NCBI RefSeq assembly: GCF_003385235.1
Contig: NZ_PQIA01000014.1
Coordinates: forward strand, 62,001-126,000
Direction of reading: 5' to 3'
From: Amycolatopsis circi
GTDB taxonomy: Bacteria; Actinomycetota; Actinomycetes; Mycobacteriales; Pseudonocardiaceae
DNA length: 64,000 nt
Positions 1-7,395 of this stretch are shown piece by piece. Position 1 is the first letter of the stretch, and every line of letters starts with the position of its first letter. The notes below the pieces were generated by a model. The model did no database searches, was not told the DNA's origin, and was given only the letters and a program-made list of their open reading frames with translations. The translations under genes were made by a program, and so were the position numbers.

Positions 1-578
1 AGGTCGAGAACGGTCTGTCGCTGGCGCGGCAACGGCTCCGGCGCAGGCACCGCCAACGCGGCCCACCCGGCGACGACGAACGCCAGCACCGCAAGAGTGC
101 CGAACAGCAAGGAAAACCCGCCCAGCATGATCAGCACGCCGCCGAGCAACGGGCCGAGCGTGTAGCCGACGCTCTTCCAAGCGCCGTAACCACCGAACGC
201 CCGCCCCTGCCGTTTCTCCGGCGACAACCGAGCGACCAACGCGCCCGCCGCCGGCGAGAAGGCCGCCGCAGCCGCACCCTGACCGAACCGGGCCAAGCCC
301 ACCGCAGCCGGATTTCCCGCGAGCACAAAGGCCGCCGACGCGAGCGCGAACGCCAGCAGGCCGCCGAGCAGCACCGGCCGCGGCCCGATCCGGTCGGCCA
401 GCGACCCGAACACCGGCTTGAGCACGACCTCGGCCCCGTCGTATACCGCGAGCAGCAATCCCAAGGTCAGCAAGGAATCACCGTGCGTGTACGCGCCCAG
501 GCTGGCGGCGATGCTGTGCGCGCCGAACGCGGTGACGAACCCGGCGGCGTACAGCGGACGCAGCTCAGCAGAACTCAT
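1..578 (-). CDS. MFS transporter, N-terminal part (runs off the left edge)
   Basis: The ATG at 578 opens a frame that reads to the window edge without a stop, giving about 192 residues. It begins MSSAELRPLYAAGFVTAFGAH and has alternating hydrophobic segments, with the MFS loop 2-3 signature as GSLADRIGPRPVLLGG near residues 55-70 and a second basic loop (LSPEKRQGRAFGGYGAWKS) near residue 120. This is the first half of a 12-TM proton-driven exporter in the cytoplasmic membrane. It lies 96 bases downstream of a ChrB-like gene on the same strand, a pairing often seen with MFS or ChrA pumps linked to chromate resistance. The substrate cannot be told from sequence. Confidence 0.85.
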   Translation of the reverse strand, partial: MSSAELRPLYAAGFVTAFGAHSIAASLGAYTHGDSLLTLGLLLAVYDGAEVVLKPVFGSLADRIGPRPVLLGGLLAFALASAAFVLAGNPAAVGLARFGQGAAAAAFSPAAGALVARLSPEKRQGRAFGGYGAWKSVGYTLGPLLGGVLIMLGGFSLLFGTLAVLAFVVAGWAALAVPAPEPLPRQRQTVLD

Positions 579-674
579 GCGAAACCCTCACCTCTGCGGC
601 AGGGCTTGAAAAACCCGCCTGACGTCGTCTGCGAACCGCCCCGTCCCCGCCGAGCCTGGAGCCCACGCCACCCT

Positions 675-1205
675 TCACATCTGATGTAGGGCTTCGAAAA
701 CCAGCTCGGTGTACTCAGCAAGCCGCTCCGTGCAGTGTTTCAACCGCTGGTCAGCCACGCCCGCCGAAGGCGCCCCGAACACGTCTCGGGCCTTCAGATC
801 CCGATACCAGCGCCGCAACCGCTCGAGGCTCTGCTCTTCCTCTTCCAGTTCGGCCATCGTGAACTTGGCGATCCGGATTTCCTTGTCGATCTCGGCATCG
901 AACTTGCCGCAGTCGGCCAGGAACTCCGTCCACTCCTCTTCCCGTTCGGCAGTGAACAGCTCCACCAGCCGCGAACCGTCCCGTTCCGCGGCGTCGAGCG
1001 TGATCACCTCGCCGTCGCCGCGTTCGGCCAGCTCCGCGACCCGCGCGACGCCGCCGGCGAACCCGGGCACGTCCGGCACCGCCCAGGCGCCCTGCCCGAG
1101 CGACAACGCACCTACCCGCCGCAGCTCACGCCACACGGCGACCCGATGCCGCGACGGTCCGGACGGCACCCGCACCACAAGTACCAGCCACTTGCCCTCT
1201 GCCAC
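675..1205 (-). CDS. ChrB-type chromate-resistance regulator (N-terminal domain family)
   Basis: This 176-residue protein starts at GTG 1205. It shows the ChrB N-terminal family pattern: an opening hydrophobic strand (WLVLVVRVPSGPSRHRVAVWRELRRVGAL), then GAWAVPD, and a charged helical second half ending RRWYRDLKARDVFGAP with a terminal helix. In the family this domain resembles PaaX-like winged helices and senses or regulates chromate stress. No clear Shine-Dalgarno precedes the GTG, but a palindrome lies 10-25 bases upstream. The TetR gene ends 20 bases upstream and the MFS pump follows, so the three may be co-transcribed. The chromate link is by family only. Confidence 0.75.
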   Translation of the reverse strand: MAEGKWLVLVVRVPSGPSRHRVAVWRELRRVGALSLGQGAWAVPDVPGFAGGVARVAELAERGDGEVITLDAAERDGSRLVELFTAEREEEWTEFLADCGKFDAEIDKEIRIAKFTMAELEEEEQSLERLRRWYRDLKARDVFGAPSAGVADQRLKHCTERLAEYTELVFEALHQM

Positions 1206-1214
1206 AGCGCTGAA

Positions 1215-1230
1215 TGTATCACGTGTTACA
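1215..1230. promoter_or_regulatory. Palindrome upstream of the ChrB-like gene (operator candidate)
   Basis: The sequence TGTATCACGTGTTACA is a 16-bp near-perfect palindrome (TGTAwCACGTGwTACA) ending 10 bases before the ChrB-like start and covering the TetR stop codon. Its position suits a repressor site for the chrB-MFS pair. Which protein binds is not known; the ChrB-like product itself is the simplest guess. Confidence 0.45.
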
Positions 1231-1747
1231 TCGACTCAGGTAGCGCCTTCAGGAAGGCACCGACCGTCCGATCCGCCAGCGCCTGACGGTCCGCCAACGG
1301 CAGCGACAGACACTGCAGCGTCACCCCGTCGATCATCGCGAACACCTGCGCCGCCACCTCCTCGGACAGCCCGGCGTCGACATACCACTGCCGCAGCTCG
1401 CGATCGAGCTTGGCATTTTCCTTCTGCAGCACCGGATCCACGACGGCCGCCGCCGCGTAGGCGAGCCATACGCGGGCCCGCCGCGTGCGTGGTTCGTCCA
1501 GCGGCAGCCACAGCTCGACATAACCGGCGATCGATTTCGGTTGCGCCGCCTCGATTTCCGCTAGGAACTGCTCCCCCGCGTACTCGAAACCGGCACGCAC
1601 GAGGTCGTTCTTCGTCCGGTAGTAATACTGCACCTGAGCCGGAGAAACGCCCGCCGCCGCGGCGACCGTCCGCACGCTCAGCGCGCCGATTCCCTGCTCT
1701 GCCAGCACCTCCAGCACGGCATCGAGCACATGGGCAGCCCGCTTCAC
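1226..1747 (-). CDS. TetR/AcrR family transcriptional regulator
   Basis: This 173-residue repressor starts at GTG 1747; the frame is open further upstream but TetR homology begins here. Residues 1-50 form the helix-turn-helix: VLDAVLEVLAEQGIGALSVRTVAAAAGVSPAQVQYYYRTKNDLV, with the usual recognition-helix tail YYYxxKxDL. The C-terminal ligand domain is all-helical and includes the family's WLPLDEPRTRRARVWLAY stretch. The GTG overlaps the TGA of the upstream small membrane gene (GTGA), so translation is coupled. Two palindromes at 1952-1974 in front of the pair are its likely operator. Confidence 0.9.
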   Translation of the reverse strand: MKRAAHVLDAVLEVLAEQGIGALSVRTVAAAAGVSPAQVQYYYRTKNDLVRAGFEYAGEQFLAEIEAAQPKSIAGYVELWLPLDEPRTRRARVWLAYAAAAVVDPVLQKENAKLDRELRQWYVDAGLSEEVAAQVFAMIDGVTLQCLSLPLADRQALADRTVGAFLKALPESM

Positions 1748-1938
1748 CGGCGAGTCGCCCCCGCGCGCGCTCGCCACGCGACGGCGATCAACTCCAGGAT
1801 CCCGAGCACTCCCACCACCACGCCGACCTGCCGCAGCCCGACCACCGGCGTCTCGACGTCGCGGAACACGAAGTACAGCACCGCGCCGACGACCACCATC
1901 AGCACGCCAACCGCGACGTGCCCCCATTTGCCGTTCAT
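1744..1938 (-). CDS. Small two-TM membrane protein (DUF5708-like)
   Basis: This is a 64-residue protein starting MNGKWGHVAVGVLMVVVGAV. It has two hydrophobic helices (about residues 7-25 and 36-54) around a short polar hairpin, RDVETPVVGLRQVG, and a basic tail ending ARAGATRR. That layout matches the small actinobacterial DUF5708-type proteins, whose role is unknown. It is the first gene after the TetR operator and overlaps the TetR gene by 4 bases, so the regulator probably controls its expression together with its own. The family assignment is from memory of the TPV-x-G-x-x-KVG hairpin and is moderate. Confidence 0.7.
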   Translation of the reverse strand: MNGKWGHVAVGVLMVVVGAVLYFVFRDVETPVVGLRQVGVVVGVLGILELIAVAWRARAGATRR

Positions 1939-1951
1939 CCGAACCCTCCTA

Positions 1952-1974
1952 TACGAACGTACAATACGACCGTA
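1952..1974. promoter_or_regulatory. Tandem TetR-type operator
   Basis: Two palindromes of the form TACGNNCGTA (TACGAACGTA at 1952-1961 and TACGACCGTA at 1965-1974) lie 13 bp apart, in the 41-bp gap in front of the small membrane gene and its TetR partner. Tandem offset half-sites of this kind are typical of TetR-family autoregulation with two dimers on one operator. Confidence 0.6.
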
Positions 1975-1979
1975 CAGGA

Positions 1980-2603
1980 CTAAGCGGCCTTCCGTGCGGC
2001 CAACCGTTCGACGATTCCGGCCTTGCTCCGCTCCGCCCGCTCGACCTCGAACCCGGCCGCGGCGAGCAACGGCAGCGGGCGACGAGTCAAGTAATCCCCC
2101 AACTGCCATACAGTCAGCTTCTCCAGCAGCCGTTGACCAGCGAGAACGAACCATCGATCGCTGCCGACGTGGTCCAGCAGCAGAAGCCGCCCGTCCGGCC
2201 GCAGCACCCGGTGCATCTCCGCGATCGCGCCGCGTTCGTCCGGGACGCCGCACAGCCCCAGCGTGCAGACGACCGTGTCGAACGTGCCGTCCGGGAACGG
2301 AAGGGACTGCGCGTCCGCCTCGGTCAGCGTGACCTCGCGTCCGGTCGAAGCGGCCCGGCGGCGGGCGAGGTCCAGCATCGACGGACTGAGGTCGATCCCG
2401 GTCAGCCGCACGTCCGGCGGGTACAGCGGCAGATTCCGGCCGGTTCCGACAGCGACCTCCAGCACTTCTCCCGAAGCCTGGCCGCACACCCACTCGCGGC
2501 CGTCGGCGAGCAGCGCCCGCTCGATCCAGGCGATGTCGCGGTCGTACCGAGGCGCGGCCTCGTCCCACGTCCGCCGCAGCCAGTCCTGTCCCCGCTCCGC
2601 CAT
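1980..2603 (-). CDS. Class I SAM-dependent methyltransferase
   Basis: This 207-residue protein shows the methyltransf_11 layout: motif I VLEVAVGTGRNLPLY (about 47-61), acidic LTGIDLSPSMLDLARRR, motif II DAQSLPFPDGTFDTVVCTLGLCGVPD (about 95-120) and LRPDGRLLLLDHV. The motif I variant EVAVGTGRN is the one found in UbiE-like and phosphatidylethanolamine N-methyltransferase-like enzymes. A lipid or small-molecule acceptor is therefore likely but unproven. The gene is divergent from a second methyltransferase (start 2654) across 50 bp, and its stop lies 6 bases past the TetR operator on that side. Confidence 0.85.
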   Translation of the reverse strand: MAERGQDWLRRTWDEAAPRYDRDIAWIERALLADGREWVCGQASGEVLEVAVGTGRNLPLYPPDVRLTGIDLSPSMLDLARRRAASTGREVTLTEADAQSLPFPDGTFDTVVCTLGLCGVPDERGAIAEMHRVLRPDGRLLLLDHVGSDRWFVLAGQRLLEKLTVWQLGDYLTRRPLPLLAAAGFEVERAERSKAGIVERLAARKAA

Positions 2604-2653
2604 GGTCGCGAACTCCTCTCCGCCCGGGGTCTTTCCCCGTACCCTCGCATCCC

Positions 2654-3418
2654 ATGGGGGATTTCGACTACGACGCGGAACTGCGCCGCTACGACCAGCA
2701 CCTCCGCGAGGCCGCCGATGTCCGGCCGGACGACCACGTCCTCGACATCGGCTGCGGCGCCGGGCAGACCACCCGCGCCGCCGCTCAGCGCGCGATTCGC
2801 GGCAGCGCGCTGGGAGTCGACATATCCGCCTCGATGCTCGCCCGCGCCGAGCGAGCGTCCGCGGACGTGCCCAACGTCCGGTTCGCCCAGGCGGACGCGC
2901 AGGTCCATCCGTTCCCGCCGGCCGCGTTCACCGTCGGGCTGAGCCGGTTCGGCACGATGTTCTTCGAGGATCCGGCCGCCGCGTTCGCCAACGTCGCCCG
3001 CGCGCTGCGGCCCGGAGCGCGACTCGTGCAACTCGTCTGGCAGCACCGGAGCCGTCAGGAGTGGGTCACCGCGATCCACCGCACGCTCGCCGAGGCCGAT
3101 CCGCCGAGCGGCACCGCGCCCGGCGACGCCTTCTCCCTCGCCGATCCCGCGACTGTCCGAAGTGTCCTCACCGCGAACGGATTCGCCGACGTCGAACTGG
3201 CCGACGTGCGCGAACCGGTCTGGTACGGCCCCGATCCGTCCACGGCGCTCGACGCAGTGCTCAAACTCCGCGAAGCGAGCGATCTGCTCGCCGCCCGCGA
3301 CGCCGCCGAGAAAGACCGAGCCCTAGCCCGGCTGCGCGCCGAACTGACGAAGCACCACAGCCGTGACGGCGTCTGGTTCGCCGCACGCGCCTGGCTAGTC
3401 ACCGCGCGCCGGACGTGA
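2654..3418 (+). CDS. Class I SAM-dependent methyltransferase
   Basis: This protein has 254 residues. Motif I reads DHVLDIGCGAGQTTRAAA near residues 28-45, followed by GVDISASMLARAERA and the motif II region ADAQVHPFPPAAFTVGLSRFGTMFFEDP. The tail has LRPGARLVQLVWQ, as in the UbiE/COQ5-like superfamily. No Shine-Dalgarno precedes the ATG, so the message may be leaderless. The gene is divergent from the methyltransferase at 1980-2603, and the ECF41 sigma promoter starts immediately after its TGA. Substrate unknown. Confidence 0.85.
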   Translation: MGDFDYDAELRRYDQHLREAADVRPDDHVLDIGCGAGQTTRAAAQRAIRGSALGVDISASMLARAERASADVPNVRFAQADAQVHPFPPAAFTVGLSRFGTMFFEDPAAAFANVARALRPGARLVQLVWQHRSRQEWVTAIHRTLAEADPPSGTAPGDAFSLADPATVRSVLTANGFADVELADVREPVWYGPDPSTALDAVLKLREASDLLAARDAAEKDRALARLRAELTKHHSRDGVWFAARAWLVTARRT

Positions 3419-3445
3419 TGTCACAAACCGCTGGTCGCCGGCGTC
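3419..3445 (+). promoter_or_regulatory. ECF41-type autoregulatory promoter
   Basis: TGTCACA (3419-3425), a 16-nt spacer and CGTC (3442-3445) match the consensus reported for ECF41 sigma factors (TGTCACA-N16-CGTC) exactly. The element starts one base after the upstream stop codon and 65 bases before the sigma gene. The sigma factor very probably transcribes its own gene from here. Confidence 0.75.
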
Positions 3446-3483
3446 CTATGGGCGATCGACCCGAAACCGCGAAGGAGCCACCC

Positions 3484-4380
3484 ATGACAGCGCCCGGCGA
3501 AGCGAGCCCGGACCTCGCCACCGAGACCTTCCTCGCGCACCGGAACCTGCTGTTCACCGTCGCGTACGAGATGCTCGGCTCGGCCGCCGACGCCGAGGAC
3601 GTGCTGCAGGAAACCTGGCTGAAGTGGGCGGGCGTCAATCTCGCCGAGATCCGCGAGCACCGCGCCTACCTGGTGCGGATCACCACCCGCCAGGCGCTGA
3701 CCCGGCTGCGCACGCTCGGCAGGCGCAAGGAGTCCTACATCGGGACTTGGCTGCCCGAACCGCTGCTCACCGCGCCGGACGTCGCCGAGGACGTCGAACT
3801 GGCCGACAGCGTCTCGATGGCGATGCTGCTGGTGCTCGAAACGCTGCGGCCGACCGAGCGCGCGGTGTTCGTGCTGCGCGAGGTCTTCGACGTGCCTTAC
3901 GACGAAATCGCCGAAGCCGTCGGCAAAACCCCGGCCGCGGTGCGCCAGATCGGGCACCGGGCGCGGTCGCACGTGTCCGCCCGCCGACCGCGCGGCGACG
4001 TCACGCCCGCCGAAACCCGCGGCGCGCTCACCGCGTTCCAGAAGGCCGTCGAGACCGGCGACCTGCAGGGACTGCTCGACCTGCTCGCCCCGGACGTCGT
4101 CTTCCTCGGCGACGGCGGCGGCGTGAAGCAGGCGGTGCCGCGGCCGATCGTCGGCGCGGACAAGGTCGCGCGCCTGCTGACCGCCGGAGGCGCCCGGATC
4201 CCGGCTCCGCTGCGCCCGATGCAGGTCAACGGCCACCCGGCGCTGGTGCTGACGCTCGACGGCGAGGTCGACACCGTGCTCACGCTGCGCATCGACGACG
4301 GCAAGATCACCGGCCTGTACGCGGTGCGGAATCCGGCGAAGCTGTCGCACATGGACTCCGAAACCGCCCTTCGCCGCTGA
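3484..4380 (+). CDS. ECF41-family RNA polymerase sigma factor (SigJ-like)
   Basis: This 298-residue protein starts at ATG 3484, with GAAGGAG nine bases upstream. Sigma region 2 (about 15-80) carries AEDVLQETWLKW; the linker has the ECF41 hallmark YIGTWLPEPL; region 4 (about 110-165) has PTERAVFVLREVFDVPYDEIAEAVGKTPAAVRQIGHRAR. A fused SnoaL-like C-terminal domain (about 180-298) carries LGDGGGVKQA and the terminal NPAKL, close to the family's NPDKL motif. In ECF41 this extension replaces an anti-sigma factor and modulates activity. The usual carboxymuconolactone-decarboxylase-type partner gene is absent here; the only ECF41 promoter seen drives this gene. Confidence 0.93.
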   Translation: MTAPGEASPDLATETFLAHRNLLFTVAYEMLGSAADAEDVLQETWLKWAGVNLAEIREHRAYLVRITTRQALTRLRTLGRRKESYIGTWLPEPLLTAPDVAEDVELADSVSMAMLLVLETLRPTERAVFVLREVFDVPYDEIAEAVGKTPAAVRQIGHRARSHVSARRPRGDVTPAETRGALTAFQKAVETGDLQGLLDLLAPDVVFLGDGGGVKQAVPRPIVGADKVARLLTAGGARIPAPLRPMQVNGHPALVLTLDGEVDTVLTLRIDDGKITGLYAVRNPAKLSHMDSETALRR

Positions 4381-4502
4381 CTCCGTCCGGTACTACCGAA
4401 AGTAGCTCCGACGCTGGCGCGCGCCACCCGGACGGACCATGCCATCCTGGTCCCGCCAGGGGCGGCCCGCCGGGTCGCCGCCGTACCGAGGAGAGGACCG
4501 AC

Positions 4503-4769
4503 GTGGGCGTTGTCAGCTGGATCGTGCTGGGCCTGATCGCCGGGTTGATCGCGAAGGCCCTCATGCCGGGCAAGGACCCGGGCGGCTGCATCATCACCAT
4601 CCTGCTCGGGATCGGAGGCGCGTTCGTGGGCGGGTGGATCGGCAAAACGCTGTTCCACACCCAGCTCGGGACGTTCTTCGACCTGCGCACGTGGGGTCTC
4701 GCGGTGCTCGGCGCGCTGGTCATCCTGACCGGCTACCGGCTCATCGTGGGCGGCCGCCGCCGAGACTGA
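4503..4769 (+). CDS. GlsB/YeaQ/YmgE family membrane protein
   Basis: This 88-residue protein starts at GTG 4503 behind GAGGAGAGGA. It has three hydrophobic helices with the family pattern: IVLGLIAGLIAKALMPGKDPGG, then IITILLGIGGAFVGGWIG, then a third helix LAVLGALVILTGYRLI. The glycine zipper in helix 2 is typical of transglycosylase-associated (GlsB) proteins, which are stress-linked inner-membrane proteins of uncertain function. The gene is monocistronic and closed by a strong hairpin at 4775-4811. Confidence 0.85.
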   Translation: MGVVSWIVLGLIAGLIAKALMPGKDPGGCIITILLGIGGAFVGGWIGKTLFHTQLGTFFDLRTWGLAVLGALVILTGYRLIVGGRRRD

Positions 4770-4774
4770 TCCCC

Positions 4775-4811
4775 GGGGGCGGCCCGCTGCCTCCCGCGGC
4801 GGGCCGCCCCC
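4775..4811 (+). terminator. Hairpin terminator after the GlsB-like gene
   Basis: A 13-bp perfect GC-rich stem (arms 4775-4787 and 4799-4811, 11-base loop) lies six bases after the stop codon. No U-tract follows, as is common in actinomycetes. Confidence 0.7.
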
Positions 4812-4966
4812 GCTTCACGGATTCCGGACGGATTTCGCGAGAATCCGCCATCGCTTCCGGACTCACCCGGGCGCGGCCTCGAATTGAAAGCGACCCCGGA
4901 TTCCGGCCTCGTTTCGTGGCAGAATCAGCGGAGAAGTTTCGGCCAGGTCGACGGGCGGAGCGGACG

Positions 4967-5248
4967 ATGGCGCTGCGCGACCACGAACAACATCAGCTGG
5001 ACGAGATCGAACGTCGCCTCGCCCAGGAAAATCCGCGCCTTGCCCGCCGGTTCGAGAAGTTCCGCCCGGTGCCGGTGGTCACCTTCGCCGCGGCCGCGGT
5101 CGGCGTGCTCAGCGTGTTCCTCACCGGCCTGGTCACGCTGGTGGTCGGGTTCGGCATGGACTCCGCCCCGCCGATCGCGGTGGGCGCGGTGCTCACGACG
5201 GCGATCCCGCTCGCGATCATCTGGTTCTACCGCTGCCACTGGCGCTGA
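4967..5248 (+). CDS. DUF3040 membrane protein
   Basis: This 93-residue protein begins MALRDHEQHQLDEIERRLAQE, the conserved amphipathic opening of DUF3040 proteins (L-x-E-x-E-x-x-x-L-x-EIE-x-x-L). A short RRFEKFRPVP follows, then two hydrophobic helices (about 42-62 and 68-86). DUF3040 proteins are common small membrane proteins of actinobacteria, without known function. The ATG is preceded by GGGCGGAGCGG at a workable spacing. It is convergent with the Rv1733c-like gene 40 bases on. Confidence 0.85.
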   Translation: MALRDHEQHQLDEIERRLAQENPRLARRFEKFRPVPVVTFAAAAVGVLSVFLTGLVTLVVGFGMDSAPPIAVGAVLTTAIPLAIIWFYRCHWR

Positions 5249-5288
5249 CGCTCCCCTGAAACCACTGGCCGGCCAAGGAAACACCTCG

Positions 5289-5768
5289 TCAGGCGGCGAC
5301 GCGCCCGCGCGCGAAACGGCGGAACAGCGCGAATCCGGCGAGCACGGTGACCAATTCCCAGGCGATCGTCGTGATCACAGACACCGACAGCACGTCCGTC
5401 CGGTCCGGGGACGACGACCGCAGCTGCCCCCGCGCGTCCACGCGAACGCGGGTCAGGCCGCGCGCCGCCGGGTCCGAGCGCAGCGGGATGTTCGCTTCCT
5501 CGGTGCCGCCGTCCGGGGCGGTCCACGTGACGCGCCGGGTGTCGGGCATCGCGGCGCCCTCGCTCCCGCGCAGCGCGCCGGATTCGGGCTCGACGGCGGC
5601 GACGACGGACCGTCCGGGCGCGCGGTCGATCGCCGCGGAGCCCTGCCAGTGGATCCACAGGCCCAGCCCGAGCCCGGCCATCGCCGAGACCGCGACGGCC
5701 GCGGCCAGGAGCGGAAGGAGGAACGCGCGTCCGCGCACCGCGGACGCGCGGAAACCACCAGAAGCCAT
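5289..5768 (-). CDS. Rv1733c-like two-TM membrane protein
   Basis: This 159-residue protein has a basic N-terminus, a first TM helix (about residues 16-38, LLPLLAAAVAVSAMAGLGLGLW) and an extracytoplasmic domain of about 80 residues with the conserved TWTAPDGGTEEANIPL segment. A DARGQLRSSSP loop and a second TM helix (about 125-147) follow. This layout is that of Rv1733c-type membrane proteins of mycobacteria and streptomycetes, whose role is unknown. It has no operon partners. Confidence 0.75.
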   Translation of the reverse strand: MASGGFRASAVRGRAFLLPLLAAAVAVSAMAGLGLGLWIHWQGSAAIDRAPGRSVVAAVEPESGALRGSEGAAMPDTRRVTWTAPDGGTEEANIPLRSDPAARGLTRVRVDARGQLRSSSPDRTDVLSVSVITTIAWELVTVLAGFALFRRFARGRVAA

Positions 5769-6067
5769 GCCATGAGAATGCCGGGAAAACCGGGAGCAGG
5801 GCAGGGTTTGCGGACAAATGTGCCCAAGTCGCGGAAAAAGACGCCCGCCGCGGGCAACCGACGCCCGATTTCACCCGTTCTTTTCACTCATTCGTGGGTA
5901 ACGCCACATGGAGGCAACCTCGACGCGGGAGCCGGACCGAGAGCGTCGGGTCAGCTGCCGAACAGCCGTGTTCCATTCGGAACGGAACCGGTCGCGGCAC
6001 CGCGTCGTTTATTGCCGCCGTCTTCCGCCAGTACGTGGGATTCTTCCGGACGCGCGAGCATTCCCCG

Positions 6068-6988
6068 TCACCCGCCGGACGCGCTCAGCAATGCCTGCCC
6101 GGTGGCTGTCACCGCGTGCCGCACTGTGTTCCCGTCCTGTTGGCTCTCCACCAATCCCGCACGGCGCAGAACACCCGCGTGTTTGCCCGCCGCCCCGGGC
6201 GTCACGCCGATCTCCCCGGCCAATTCGGCGGTGGACAGCGGGACCGCCAACGCGTGCAGCGCGCGGGCGCGGTTCGTGCCGAGCAGATCCGGCAGCGGGT
6301 CCTGGGCCGCGTCGCTCGCCGCGATCGCGTGCTCCGCGGGCGCGCCCCAGACCACCGGCAGCTCTGGTCCGGTCCCCGGATCCGGCTCCACGACCCGGAA
6401 ATAGGCCGGGATGACGAGCAAGCCTCCGAAGTAGACACTGCGATCCGCGGACGACTCCGGCCCGTCCCAGCGGATCGGCGCGGCCTTCGCCCGTTCAGGC
6501 CCGGCGGACGGCCACATCGGAGTGCCGTACGAAGCGAGCGCCGAACCGAGCAGGGCGCGGGCCCCGTCGGCCAGTTCCCCGGCCCACGACGGCGCGAGCC
6601 CGTGCACGAAGAACGTCTGAAGGTCGGCGCGCAGGCTCGTTTTCGGGACGTGCACGACGCCGTCTCCCGCGACCGGGCCGAGCTGCCGCCGCCGGTCCGG
6701 TTGTCTCAGCGCCCCCGCGTGCCGGACCGGCGATTGCGAGCGGCCGGACGGCAGTGCCCGCACCGCCCGGTTGCGCAGTTCCAGCGCGGCCGCCGGACGG
6801 GGTTGCGGAAGCAGCCCCTCCCTGCGAAGTTGCTTGCGGGCACGAGCGGACCAGACCCGCAACCCGGCCGCGGGACGGCGGCTCTGCAGAGCGGTGAGGC
6901 TCAGCACCAGTTCCCACAGCGGATCGGGGCCGGTGCGCCGCCTCGTCCGGCCGAAATCGTCGTCGGTGAAATGAATGCGCAACGCCAT
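6068..6988 (-). CDS. ArsR-type winged-helix regulator with large N-terminal domain (DUF5937-like)
   Basis: The ATG at 6988 gives 306 residues opening MALRIHFTDDDFGRTRRR, the usual start of DUF5937-type regulators. A long ligand or dimerisation region (about 1-225) includes WELVLSLTALQ and a DRSVYFGGLLVIPAYF segment. The C-terminal winged helix (about 235-300) reads LLGTNRARALHALAVPLSTAELAGEIGVTPGAAGKHAGVLRRAGLV, followed by a wing, QQDGNTVRHAVT. ArsR-like regulators of this architecture are single-gene repressors in actinomycetes. No metal-binding cysteine cluster is visible, so metal sensing is unlikely. No target is obvious next door. Confidence 0.8.
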   Translation of the reverse strand: MALRIHFTDDDFGRTRRRTGPDPLWELVLSLTALQSRRPAAGLRVWSARARKQLRREGLLPQPRPAAALELRNRAVRALPSGRSQSPVRHAGALRQPDRRRQLGPVAGDGVVHVPKTSLRADLQTFFVHGLAPSWAGELADGARALLGSALASYGTPMWPSAGPERAKAAPIRWDGPESSADRSVYFGGLLVIPAYFRVVEPDPGTGPELPVVWGAPAEHAIAASDAAQDPLPDLLGTNRARALHALAVPLSTAELAGEIGVTPGAAGKHAGVLRRAGLVESQQDGNTVRHAVTATGQALLSASGG

Positions 6989-7340
6989 GTGCTCCCCCTG
7001 CCCCCCGACATGGTTGCGCTTCCAGAGTGCCGCGCCGATCCGCCGCTGTCCAGGCGCGTTTTCCGTTCGGGGAAAGAACCCACCGAATGCCAGCGAATCT
7101 CGCTGAATCAGGTGGCCGGCCGGAGACGGTTCGCACGCGGAACCGCGAAAGCGAGACAAATCGTCTCGCCGGATCGGGCGCACGCATTAGGCGAGACGTG
7201 CGCCGGGCACGCCCGGATGCCGCCGGATCCGGACCGGGCGCGGCCTTCCCCCGGCGCGCGCGAGCTTCGGGACCAGCAGTTCCCGACATTCGCCGCAGCG
7301 ATTTCCCCCGCCCGGGCGACTATTGCGCCGCGAATGCGAA
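6989..7340. other. Gene-free stretch
   Basis: Between the ArsR-type start and the SOD terminator I see no frame with actinomycete-like protein content, and no palindrome longer than a few bases. It presumably holds the promoter of the ArsR-type gene. Confidence 0.5.
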
Positions 7341-7371
7341 ACGGGGCCCGGCCGCGTGGGCCGGACCCCGT
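7341..7371 (-). terminator. Terminator of the superoxide dismutase gene
   Basis: A 13-bp stem with one mismatch (arms 7341-7353 and 7359-7371, 5-base loop) lies 25 bases beyond the SOD stop. The stem is strongly GC-rich and has no clear U-run. Confidence 0.65.
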
Positions 7372-7395
7372 TTCCGGTGCCTCAGTGCTGCCTGC

